From positions 78,871,538-78,935,537 of the forward strand of contig NC_044004.1 of NCBI RefSeq assembly GCF_900496995.4: a stretch of 64,000 bases of DNA, in the 5' to 3' direction. Below the pieces are notes generated by a model. The model did not search any database and had not been told where the DNA came from. It was given only the letters and a program-made list of their open reading frames with translations. Positions 14,053-24,905 of this stretch are shown piece after piece. This stretch comes from Aquila chrysaetos chrysaetos. Lineage: Eukaryota; Chordata; Aves; Accipitriformes; Accipitridae. Made by a program: the position numbers and the translations under genes. Each line of letters starts with the position of its first letter. The first letter of the stretch is position 1.

Positions 14053-14710
14053 GTGAGTGCTGCTGCGCCTATTTATACTGCTGAACTATGGCAATTTACC
14101 CCTGTTAAGGATCTGCTCAGATGTCAGATATTAGCCACTGCCAGAACAAGTGACCTTTCTGCACAGTACATTAAGAAGAGAACAAAAAGATGGAAATTCC
14201 CATTTTCCAAGCGTGGTCCAAATAAACCTCTGTGCTCTTGTTAGACCAGCTGTGTTGAAGAGGAGTGATTATAACAAGCCTTTTTTTTTTAGCCTGCACC
14301 TGTCTCTCCTTCCGCAGCTGAGGACACACTGGAATCTACTTCCCTACAGACCTGATCCTGTAAAAGCTTCAGGTGGAAATTAAATTCATCATTATCTACA
14401 TCTATTTTTACTTAACCACTTGAGGGGAAAAAACCACCTGAAGGCCAGCAGTTACTGGAATATGCAGTAGCTAGTCACCTGCAGTGAAGAAAAGCTCCCC
14501 AATTTCTCCATCCCCAAACAGATGAAATTTTCTTTTTTAGTTTTCACTCTTATGGCTGTCAAGGTCTTGCAAAGGAGAGAGGATCAGGTGGCCGTTAGCT
14601 GCAGTCAGTCTCTTGAGAAGGTGACAGCTTCACTCCCACCTAAGCGGAAAGGTTCCCTCTTGCTTTAGGCACAGCCACACGGATCAAAGCAGTAACTCTG
14701 TTTTATCAAG

Positions 14711-14753
14711 AAACGTACAGGAAAGAAGCGTGCCAAACTACTGTGGAAAACAC
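14711..14753 (+). CDS. Candidate exon 3 (43 bp), unrecognised spliced gene
   Basis: A short segment between ctgttttatcaag and the strong donor CACAC/gtaagtg. Entering in phase 2 from candidate exon 2, it reads NVQERSVPNYCGKH and ends exactly in phase 0, which is the phase needed by the 170-bp candidate exon at 19041. The alternative acceptor ten bases downstream (tacag) would bring a stop into the next exon, which is why I chose this start. Small size makes this the least certain link of the first four. Confidence 0.33.
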
Positions 14754-17700
14754 GTAAGTGTGATTTTTCTGAGAAATGTAAGACTTTCCTAGAGCAAAAC
14801 TGGGTTCAGCATTGTCCCTGGAGAAATGGGAGACTGCAGAACTGTCATTTTTCCTCCTAGAGTATCCCTTTATTTTAAAAATGTTTAAAGTCTGCAGGGT
14901 GCCATGAAATATTCCACTTATTCTATGTAAGCAAGCAGTGGCATTTCTAAAGCATGGGTTTCATTTAAAGTATCTCCCCTCTTTTGTAGGAATAACTTTT
15001 TTATACTTGGTTATTTTGCTCAGGTAATTCTTACACATTGATCTCATCCACCTTCAGAGCTGAAGTTTCTCCATATTCCCTCAGTTGCTATTCACCTATG
15101 AACATGCATAGTGCCAGCAGTTTCATTCCTGGCACAGTGATACAGGAAAACTAATAGCTTCAAAATAGGCATTATTGGCATTTTTTTTGGATCCAAAATT
15201 ATTGGATTTTTCTGCCTTTAAAATGTGATGCCTGGAAACTGACTGGCACTATATAAGCAAATTATTCTTTTTACAGTAAGTCAGACATCCCACATATTCT
15301 ATATTTCTGGGGAAGAAGAAATCAAAGTAGAACTTGAATTGTTTTGTGACAAGATGCTGTATATGACTGAGGCAAGACAGCATGATGCTCACTGAAAATT
15401 ACTAGCCAAAAACGTGCATAGCACTGAAACATGTCAAAACAGGGTAAGAATAATAAAGTATTGTCAAACAAAATGTTGCTTCATGTTCATCCAAAATGTC
15501 ACACTAGGTTTTATCATGTGGCAATTAGGTACGAGGTTCTAAAAAGATTAATTTTCCAGGAGAGTGTAGTTATTTCTATTGTAGATTAATTCTACTCTTC
15601 TCACTGCCTACTTGAAATAAGGATAAAATTAGATTTTTCAGAATAATATTTTTAATGCAAACAATCCAAATGCATTTAATGCAAACAATATCCCCCAAAA
15701 TGTCTTACCACAGAATAAAAGCCAAGCTAAACAAGAAACTTGGAAAACTGTTTTAAATATTTTAAGAGATAAGTTTTAGAAAGATGCCAGACTTAGTGAG
15801 GATTTTTTTGCCTCCTAAAAATAGTTGCTGATGTATTTATCTTCTATAACAGTAAGGCACTCATTGCAAGGTTTTTTTTAATTTTAAGGCAGTACTGGAA
15901 CTTTGCATAGTTTGATTCTCTGTCATCTGGGTTTTGAGCAGAATTACATCCACAAGTGCAGCCGTTCAGGATTATGACTGCATGATACAAAATGACTACT
16001 TTTGACATATTAATCAGCTAGTGAATAGAGTCCCTAAAAACTTGGGATACGAACCAGGAAACGTTATTCATTAATTTTGTTTATGGTGATTTAATTTTAA
16101 TTATAATACTTTAAAGCTATTTAAATCTACAACTCCATCATACGTAAGTTAATGTAGCATATTTTTCAAAAATAATCAAGGCCTGGTAATATAGATCACT
16201 ACAGAGCCTGTAATGAAATCTTTGATGAGAGTTTCAAAGTGTTTTTTAAATGTGCACGCGGCTTATAAAAAGTGCTTTTACAAAAGCTCTACTTCTGTCA
16301 TTGTGACTTCACAAATGTTGCTCTGGCATTGTCCAAATTTTTCATTCAAATTCAAAATGGAAATGTTTGTAATTGAGTAATTGCCTTGCAAATAAATATT
16401 CTCTGTAGGTAGGAAAACCAAATAATTTTCACACCTGTTTTCCTGCATAGGTGGTGATAAAGAATATTTTTCTACAGACCATAAAGGCCTTTAATGCTAT
16501 TAATGCCATTATGCCTTGCAGAAATAGGGTGTTGGTGATACCCGTTTTGGGTGTTTTCTTCTCTGAAGAGACGGTACAGGGTCTGATCTTACAGCTGTAG
16601 TTTTGGCACCATCACGATGGTTAAAGAGGAGTTCACCCTGCCACTGACAACAGAATAAATCTCACTGCTGTATGCACCTTGGGGAAGGATTTCATGAGCT
16701 GGAGGACTGTTTCTCTGCCATTTGCTGTTTTTTATTCTGTAGGAACCAGTGCGCACCATTTATCTATTACTCTCATCACAGGTTTTGTTCCCATCTGTGC
16801 CTTCTCAAGCGGTGCTCAAAAAGCGGCACCCTTGCAGGGGTCCATCAGGAGTCATCTCACCTATGTCAGCAAGCCTCCCAGCCCTGCACCTCTGACAGCT
16901 GAAAAATTGGGGTGGAAGGTGTTTTTTTTTTTCTCCTGGAATAATTTCCTTGTAATTGAATTACATGTTTAAGACAGGCTTTCACTGCCTTGTGTTACAA
17001 CATAGGAGCTCACAGGTTTCCAGCGATAAGCAGGCTGGCTCTAGGCAATTAGAAAACCTCAGGGTTTTAAGAGTCTAGTCACTAAAATATGTTACAGCTC
17101 AAGTCATTGTTTAACAATCCGAGTCTCTTACAGCTGTGAAACACTCCCATCATCAAGTAGGTCTCTGGGACTCCCTCAGGAACGGCAGGCTCTAGATATC
17201 CAGCTGCTAGGAACAAAAATAAATCTCTTTGAAGACTTATTTGCCATCATATTGTGTGAGGACTTAGGAAGGCTGAAATATTTTAATCATTAATCTCCAT
17301 TCATCAAATCTTGTCATTCTTAACAAAAATCCAAAATAGTTTCAGCTGTGAGTTGAATGTCGATGACACCAAATTCTGTACATAGATATCAATTTTGTGG
17401 TTAAGATATGCCACACGCAAGCCCTGCCTCTCGCAATCAAAACAATTCCTGCCCATGCAGAGACACTAGAGAGCATTTCATAACTCATTGTTATTTACGC
17501 TCCTAGCTATCGTGGAAGAATAACAGCAGAACTTTAATAGCTGTTGATCACAAACCTCTGTTAACCAGTATTATAATCTTTTCTGTTAATGCTCAAACAG
17601 CCTATGGTACTGACACAGTGTTTGTTATCATTACCACGGTATAATACTAGCAGCAGTAATCGCTGCTATTAGAAGTGATTACCTCATAGAAATATTCATT

Positions 17701-19040
17701 GCAGAAGCTTGGTTGGGAAAGTATCTTAATGCCTGATCAAAAACTCAACAGAACCTGTAGGTCTTTATTTTAGTGGAGTGCGAAGAAAATCCATTTTTCT
17801 TCTCTTTTTTCCGCGCTGCTTGTTTTAAAGTAGTGACTGTTTCTATTTTTTTCTCAAGATTTCTAATTCTTATTGCTGACCTAGAAAGAAAGGAAATAAA
17901 AAACAAAGTCAAGGAAAATTTGGCTGGAGTTAAAACATTCCTTGACCTCTTCCTTGCTAGTACTTGTAAACATGAGATAAATTAATAGCAAACGTGTTGC
18001 ACAACTTAGAGGTGAGTTCTTAATGACTTAAAGACTTTTAGGCTGGCAAATATTTCCAAAGGGACCCCAAGATATTTCTTTAGACTGGTTTTCCTTATAG
18101 CGTTCCTTTTTTTTTTATAAGCAATGTTTTGCTTCTCCCAGCCTTCCACCCTTCCTTCTTGAGCAACCCAGAGACCATTAATGCTATGTTTGTGATGTTG
18201 GGCTAGTCTGTGATGTGCAGTCAGCAGAAGAAAAGGTTACTGCATGTGGGAAAACACGCTCGGTCTCTATATGCACAAATATTGGAAGTGTGCACTTCAA
18301 AGGAAGAGCAGTTTACTGCTGGCCAAGTGCGTGGCTATTGCATGAACGTCCTAATGATTCTTTGCTCTCCTAGAAGAGACAAACTCCTCCAGACTTCACA
18401 AAAACTTTGCATCAGCACTTCTTAATATCATCTGTCAGAGGGACAAAAAGCCCTGCAATCATTTAGGGAGAAAAACCTTATCCCACTTCAGAGACAAGAT
18501 AACTTTTAGGGGTGCAGAGGTTAGGTTGTCTTCTTAAATCAATACAACATGGGGATGAGGAATAAAAAGGCCTAGCCCAAGAGTTATTTTCAAGGGCTTT
18601 TATTTTCTTTTGAAGCACGAGCCAAAGCCCATCGCAGGCTCCTGTGGAAATGTTCGCATTAACATCAGTATTTAATTTTTCTGTGTTTTGGATCTATTTG
18701 AAGAAGGACAGAGAATAATGTTAAAATTGCTATAAACCATTAAAAATATTTCGACCTGCTCTTGAATTTTTACTTTTTTTTTTTTAAGCTGTGTGGTTTT
18801 GACTATGGTTTTATTTATGCCTATTGCTGCAAGTAGGGATGAGAGCCTGGGCAGTGCTTATGCAAAGTGACGAGGAGACTCTTGCAGTAGCCCTGCTGAC
18901 CTCACCTTCTTTCTTAGTGCAATTTTCCACCCAGTTTTCTGTAGCTTCTGATTTTTTATTTAATTATTCCCTTCCAGAGAAGACTTTTCCTGTATCGTTA
19001 TTTCCAAGAGCTTTCTGTCTGATTTATTTTCTATTTTCAG
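14754..19040. other. Putative intron, AT-rich
   Basis: No coding signal was recognised. A tandem pair of tttaatgcaaacaat units lies at 15651-15689. A T run at 18775-18785 is the only other clear simple repeat. Confidence 0.4.
15651..15689. repeat. Tandem 24-bp unit containing an octamer-like motif
   Basis: The string tttaatgcaaacaat begins at 15651 and again at 15675. Each copy contains ATGCAAA, which resembles the POU octamer core. A regulatory role is conjecture. Confidence 0.5.
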
Positions 19041-19210
19041 TACTCAATGAAGCAGAAAAACAATGTTAGTCTTCGGCGGCCTGGGAAAATAACAAAAGTT
19101 CGCGAAGGTGGTCTCCAGATGATACAGCCCTCGCCGAAGCAATTGCGCCGTTCTGCGTTTCCCCCGACAAGGGAGCAAATCTATGATGGCAGCAGGGCTG
19201 GCAAGTGCAG
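19041..19210 (+). CDS. Candidate exon 4 (170 bp), unrecognised spliced gene
   Basis: This is the strongest single exon candidate. It is preceded by a long pyrimidine tract ending ctattttcag and followed by GTGCAG/gtaagc. Of the three frames, two stop within the first nine codons and one is open for all 56. That frame is also the phase-0 entry predicted from candidate exon 3. The segment has about ten CpG dinucleotides, whereas the surrounding kilobases have very few. The translation is basic and proline-containing (for example SLRRPGKITKVREGG and RRSAFPPTREQIY), without a membrane segment or a motif I can name. It ends in phase 2. A conserved disordered or microtubule-associated protein would fit this composition, but that is only a guess. 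Confidence 0.52.
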
Positions 19211-21999
19211 GTAAGCTGCCTTCACTGAATGTGCTAAGAAATCACCAGCGCAAACACATTCCAGCTTTGGCAGTATTCAAGTAATGGCTATTACTGCTCC
19301 AGGGAGGAAATAATTAAAGCCATTTCTTGACTCTGACAGTTTGATACCGGTGGTTTTCAAATTACCAACATCTGTACAGCAAAATTCAGCTACTGCAGCA
19401 ATTATTCAGCAGCGCTAACCACAGAGGTGCTAGGACTTTTTTTACTTTCTAGATGTCCCCTAGTTAGATGTGACCTACAATTGAGACCTAAACTACATGC
19501 GATGGCAAACTAGGTCTCTTGCATTAGAAATGTAAATGAAACCATATGGAAAGCTTAATATTCTGTGAAAAACCCAGTGGCAAATGCATCAAAGACAGAA
19601 AATGAAAGACTGGAAAGACATCTGAATGTGTTTCTTAATTACTAACAATTTCAAGTTTCCAAAGCAATTCAGAAGTAAAATTTATACAATTCATTCAATT
19701 CCACAAAAATGATGGCTTTTCATTCCCACATACTGTTATAATTGTTTTGCATAGTAAACACAAAGTAAGTGTGACTGTACAAGCTAAAAACTCAAATCTA
19801 CGCCCCGTAGCAAGCAACACAGCACTGCAAATTTTCATTGCTGGTGAAAGAAAAAGGTAGCAAAAAAGTCAAATAAGCTATGCATATCTCTAACTCAAAT
19901 ATTTCTTTTAGAACATTAGCTAGAAAAGATAATCGAAATCTGAGAGGATCCGAGGAATGAGAGGCTGTGATATGAAATATTTTTCTGAGAGAATTGGGTT
20001 TGGACTGAAAATAAAAATACTGCCTTAATATTCCACTGCTTATGTTGTAACTAAGTGTCTGTCAGGGGTTTACGTTATAATCCACTTTGGTCAAGGATTT
20101 ACTGATGTATAAAACTTCAGTTTAGTTTATAAATTGGCACTCTGTCTTCAGCTCTGTTTCACTGTTATTTAAGCCTCAGAACCCAATCAAGGCATAGTAC
20201 AATTGTTGTAAAAATACTCAGTCATTTTAAATTAGAGCTTCAAACTTCAGAAATCTTTTGGGTGGCCAGGTGGGGGGATAAAAATAGCTTGTACACCCAT
20301 CGTCTGATAACTGAGAGGCTTTAAAATATCGCTGGAATCTCTGATTACTTTGGCTGAATAGTGACGGGAGGACAGACACAAGAAAGAATATGCTGATTTC
20401 TGAGATAACGAAGTAATGAATGCCTCATTTGCAAATATTTGATCCGTGTTAGTGCAAAGATAGAAGTACAATCCATTGCAAAATTACCAGCCTGCCTGTT
20501 GAGAGTTGCTCTACACGGCAGATCGTCCCAGATCTGCAGCTGGGTGGAACTTGCACTAATCCTGTCTCCAGCTACCTCACTGCCAAGGAAGGAGAAGAAG
20601 AATGATTATCATGCATCAACCTCTTCTTGCCGTGTAGTTACCAATGCAGTGGCACGTAAGGGCAGATCCCCAGCTTTAGGAGATTTGTGATTAAGATTTT
20701 ATACAAACTCTGCAGTGTGGGATAACAGACAATTAAGAAGGAGTTGCTTTGCATGACTATGCAACCTGAACTGAGCCAAAAAATGTTATATGGCTGAATA
20801 CACAATTTGTTTTCATGTCTTTATTTCCTCTTTTAACATTTCCACATAAATACTGTTTATAATAGGTAATAAATTTGTACTTCAGCTACAAAATAAGCAC
20901 ATAGAGCTTGTTAAATTGTAGAAACTTGTATGTTGTAAGCACAAAGTGTAGAGAGAGGGTGTATAGAAGACAATTTTCTTTCATTTCGTTTGTGCTAGAA
21001 CCATAGGAAACCAAATAGTAGTAAAGTAAACTTTTAATGCTGCTGATAGATTATAGTCTTTATGGCCCTAATCAGCTAACTAGGCTGTGGCAAAAATCAC
21101 CAACAGACACTGGACAATTAAACCCTTACTTCCCTTTAGAGAAGAGAGAAACATGCTTGGACTCCTAGGAAATCTGGGCGAGTTACTCAGATCAATTTAG
21201 TTTAGATATTGATATGCAAGTGCCAATCAGCCTAATAATGCATTTAATTGATTGTAGACAGTTACATTTTGAAATTGATAAGGAAGAGAGCATCTTATTG
21301 TAATGATGCATTATCATAACAATAATAGAGCAATTTTCAGACATGGTGCAGGTTATGGTCAGATTTAACCAGTATCTATCATGCAAGTCCTCCTTCTAAA
21401 CCTCGGGAAAAAGTAGGTCACTACATTTTTTGTGGTAGTAAAAAATTCAAGTGAAGATAAATTAATTGCAAACTAAGTGGACTGGGAAATATTTGTACAG
21501 TTTTGAAAAGGAAGGGAAGCTGCTCTATATGAAGTCAGATGTATATTATATAGAAGCAAATAGCTAAGTGAATATTTCTTTTCACGCTTAGTCTTCATTT
21601 GACAGGAATGTGGACAGAGCAAGTCTAGATATTCTGTTCACATCAGTAGTACCTTAAGACACTGTGATGACTTACTGCAGTGAGACCCATATGAATCAAT
21701 ATTGATTGGCCACTTTAAGGCTACTTAATTAAGAGTAATACGATGGCGCAGCTTCCAGCCAAACCCACAGCACCTTGATTTATGAGCGTGTTTGGGGGAA
21801 AGGGGTAAGAATAAGGTGTGTAACAGTTATCTTTTTTTGCAATTGATATTTTTCTCATGTAAGGTTACATTAAGAGTTTAAAAAGAGGAAATGAATGGGT
21901 GCAATAAATAAACTAGAAAGACTATTTTGTTGTTGGAGAGGACTTTTGGCTTCTTAGCAGGGTACCTAACTGTCTCGTTGTATATCCAGGTCATCCCAG
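19211..21999. other. Putative intron, AT-rich
   Basis: No coding exon could be supported. A minus-strand frame at 20247-20471 and a + frame at 20439-20690 are short and lack convincing splice context. No repeat family was recognised. Confidence 0.4.
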
Positions 22000-22073
22000 A
22001 GCATCCAGCATGAAGCTGTCTAATGTTAATGATAAAAGAAAATCACTTCCCTGCAACTGGGGTTGGAGTGAGC
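22000..22073 (+). CDS. Candidate exon 5 (74 bp), unrecognised spliced gene
   Basis: Two acceptors lie ten bases apart (tatatccag and tcatcccag). Only use of the second, entering in phase 2 from candidate exon 4, keeps the frame open through to the donor GAGC/gtaagt; the first would run into a TAA. The frame includes MKLSNVNDKRKSLPCNWGW and ends in phase 1. If the upstream acceptor were used the protein would end here with a short tail, so alternative acceptor choice could give two isoforms. The family is not recognised. Confidence 0.4.
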
Positions 22074-23581
22074 GTAAGTTGCATCACTGTTTTGCAATGT
22101 TGGTCTTTTGTTTTGTGTTTCTGCTGAATATATTTAGTTTCACAAACATATCGAATTGTAGCTATTTATTTACAACATCTCCATTTGGGGAAATCCACCA
22201 AGCTAATTTGAAGTGTATTTTTTTCTAGGAATCTACATAATTCACTCCTTATTTTTACCTACCTCTTGATGCTTAGGGAGCAGTCATTTATTTTTTTTTA
22301 TCAGGTTGGTTTAGGCAACAAGTTGTACTATATCTGACAGCCTTGTGTATTGTGTATGTTTGTTTGACCGGAGCCATGTGCAAGTTGCATAGCAGAGAAT
22401 CCAACCCGCTGTGTCACTAACGAAACCCTGGGGCTTTGCACCTCCATATATTTCTGTTTCTCAATGGCCAGCGAAGAGGAAAAGTAAGGGAAATCTCACA
22501 GAATGAATGCCATAAGGAATTGTTTCTCATCTGCTCATATTTACACAAAAATAAATATAGAGACTTATGCCTTTAAAAGTTCAAGCCTTTGAATGGAAGT
22601 TTGTGCTTAGCAGGCATAAGTCAAGAAGTCACTTGCAACAGAACTGGGTTTGTTTTTTATCATCACTTGCAATATCCTGAATCTCTGCTAGCTATTCCAA
22701 ACAGTGTGGTGAGCAAGCAGATGAGATGTCAGATGACAAAGTATCGCTCTCTAAGGGGAAAGTCTTGGATGTAGTTAAGATAAAGGCAAGACGTAGTATA
22801 GGAAAGTGTGATTTAGGCAGTGAATTGATTTTTTTTTTTTATACGACATTTCTCGAAAAGCAAGAAACAAACCTTAGAAAAGATTTTTTCTTACATCTGA
22901 TGTTAGAAGAAACCAAACTTTTTTCATCTCCTTAAAATGATAATTTGTGTCTTCTGAACATTATAAATAAAGCCAGACAACTCCATAGTTTCTGGAGAAT
23001 TTTACTTATAATCTTTTAACTGAAGTAATGATCTTGGATGAAATCATCCACTCCATTCTGGTTTTTTAATTTTTGTTCAGGTGTATTTTAGTTCTAAAGA
23101 TTGGCAGGCATCAGTTATCCATATTCAAAAGATTCAATTTTTGAAGGTTTTGAAGCTTAGAAGCTACGGAACTTGCTGCTTAAAGTATTTCGTCTTCGAG
23201 TTTTGTCAGGAGTCTGAAAAATTATGCTTTGTTTCTTGAGTCATCTGTAAGGGACATTAAGTTCTCTCAACAAACATGTATTTGTAAAGAGTTCCTGAGA
23301 ATGAAAAATATTTTATTGAATACAGAGAGTATCCTTCATAAAACTCTTTGAATTGCTTGCTTACTCATTCTTACCCTTCACTTATTTTCTTCATCTTGTT
23401 TATGGCATCAGTGTTACAATTCTTTGAGGGACGGTGTCTCTGACCTTACATTTCAGGAAAGACCGTGGTGCAGTTGAGCTTATGAGAAAATTGTTCATGC
23501 CCTTGATGTGAAGCTGTATCGTGCCGCTTCTAGAAGAGCGTCAGCGTTCATTTGTCAAAGGCTTCCATTCCCTTTCTTAAG
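22074..23581. other. Putative intron, AT-rich
   Basis: A + frame at 22726-22935 reads in a protein-like way for about 35 codons but has no acceptable acceptor or donor, so it was not called. Nothing else was recognised. Confidence 0.35.
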
Positions 23582-23679
23582 CTCTGCCGCCGGGTTACGT
23601 CCGGTCTGTCGCTCCACCAGCTGCAGAGCAAACACAGGAGAGAAAAGCTCTTTCTCATCTCTCTCTGGTCCTGGCCATG
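23582..23679 (+). CDS. Candidate exon 6 (98 bp), unrecognised spliced gene
   Basis: A pyrimidine tract (cttccattccctttcttaag) precedes this 98-bp segment and the donor is CCATG/gtaaat. Entering in phase 1 from candidate exon 5, the frame is open throughout and includes LPPGYVRSVAPPAAEQTQER, ending in phase 0. CpG density is again raised (gccgccgggttacgtccgg). A second frame is also open here, so the phase chain rather than openness selects this reading. What follows is unclear: no exon starting in phase 0 could be firmly placed between here and 26.8 kb. Confidence 0.4.
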
Positions 23680-24594
23680 GTAAATGCACGATGGTATTAA
23701 TTCTTTCTCTGGGATTGCTTTAGTGACTATGACAATAGAAATGTGATGTTTATTCATATATATGAAGATAGAGGAAGAACAAATGTGACACAAACATTCA
23801 AAGATAAGTTACTCTCTGCCGCTCTGTGTTAGTGCTAGAAGAGCACGTGTTCGTGCTTTAGCAAATGTTTGCACGGAGATTTAACTGGGCAGAAGCCCCC
23901 AGACTTTTGTGTGAGCGAAAACATTGCTGTCTTGTGATCTAGCATGTACACAGACAACACTAATAAATTGCAGTACTTACTGGGATGTTTCCCTGTCCTA
24001 TTAAAAAAGAAAATTATATAAAGTAGTACTTCTCTCCACTGCCATCTAGTGAAGTTATTACACCACGTAAAGACTTTGATACTCAGTTGAGCATTAGAAT
24101 AGCTAACTACATCTTAGTAGCACACATGACTTTGCGCAGAAAATAAGAGTTCAAATGCAGAGTAGCTGATACTTATCCTTAGGGTAACAGCAAATAGTAC
24201 AAAATAAATGAGATATAATAAATTTAATAATAGAATTTTAACAACAGTTACAATGATAGAGATAGTCAGAAGGGTTTACACATGTTAATAGAAGAGCAGA
24301 AGTGATTGGCACCACCTTGATTCAAAACACAAAGTTTTAAATAAGGCAAGGACCAAATCTCTGCGGGTTGATGGAATGGTTTAAATTCAGGCTTTTTTTG
24401 CAGAAAGTACACAGGTTTCCTAGGGATGAAACCAATACGAGTTAAAAATTAAAAATATAACTCTTTGTGGCAAATCTATTCTGTTTTGTGAACCGTCCTA
24501 AAAGACTTTAAGCTTCAGATGAAGTTATTGTCTGTTTTTACTGAAGGCTTCCAGAACCTCACAGACAGTTTATTCTCACGTAGCATATCCCTTC
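23680..24594. other. No feature recognised
   Basis: AT-rich sequence. An acceptor-like site near 24545 opens a short frame without a clear donor. Confidence 0.35.
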
Positions 24595-24905
24595 ACTAAG
24601 GTCTGAAATGGATCTCAGAGGTCATTCGGGTATTTCCCTGCCCCAAATCAAGCTCATAATCAAGAAAGTATTACTCCCTTCTTCATTTTCGTATATTTTT
24701 CAGAGTGTTGTCATGCAGCCCCTCAGTTTTCTCTAGCTTGAGCAGCTGTAGTTCACTCCATCCTTTCAAATACGTCTCTGATCGTTCCTGCTCCGCCTCT
24801 TATTATGTCTCATTTAGCAGTCCGTGTCTTCTACTTCAAGTCCATATCTTCCAAGTCCACAGAGTGATGCTCAGCAGAATGCTCACTGAAGTTCTTTGCC
24901 CTAGA
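24595..24905 (-). mobile_element. Decayed CR1-type LINE relic, antisense
   Basis: The sequence near 24610-24640 (ctcagaggtcattcgggtatttccc) resembles the complement of a CR1 3' UTR. Downstream, the pattern cctcagttttctctagcttgag and on to about 24900 resembles the complement of the CR1 reverse-transcriptase C-terminal region (the part that in fresh copies reads as the [12 protein letters not shown] block). Divergence is high and no frame survives. The identification is by pattern only. Confidence 0.45.

Noticed and set aside
14308..14360. Strong acceptor (ctctccttccgcag) before ctgaggacacactgg
   Set aside because: In the phase required by candidate exon 2 it meets TGA at once, and the donor (cttcag/gtggaa) is weak.
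22726..22935. Protein-like + frame with DKVSLSKGKVLDVVKIKARR
   Set aside because: No acceptable acceptor or donor; not consistent with the neighbouring exon chain.
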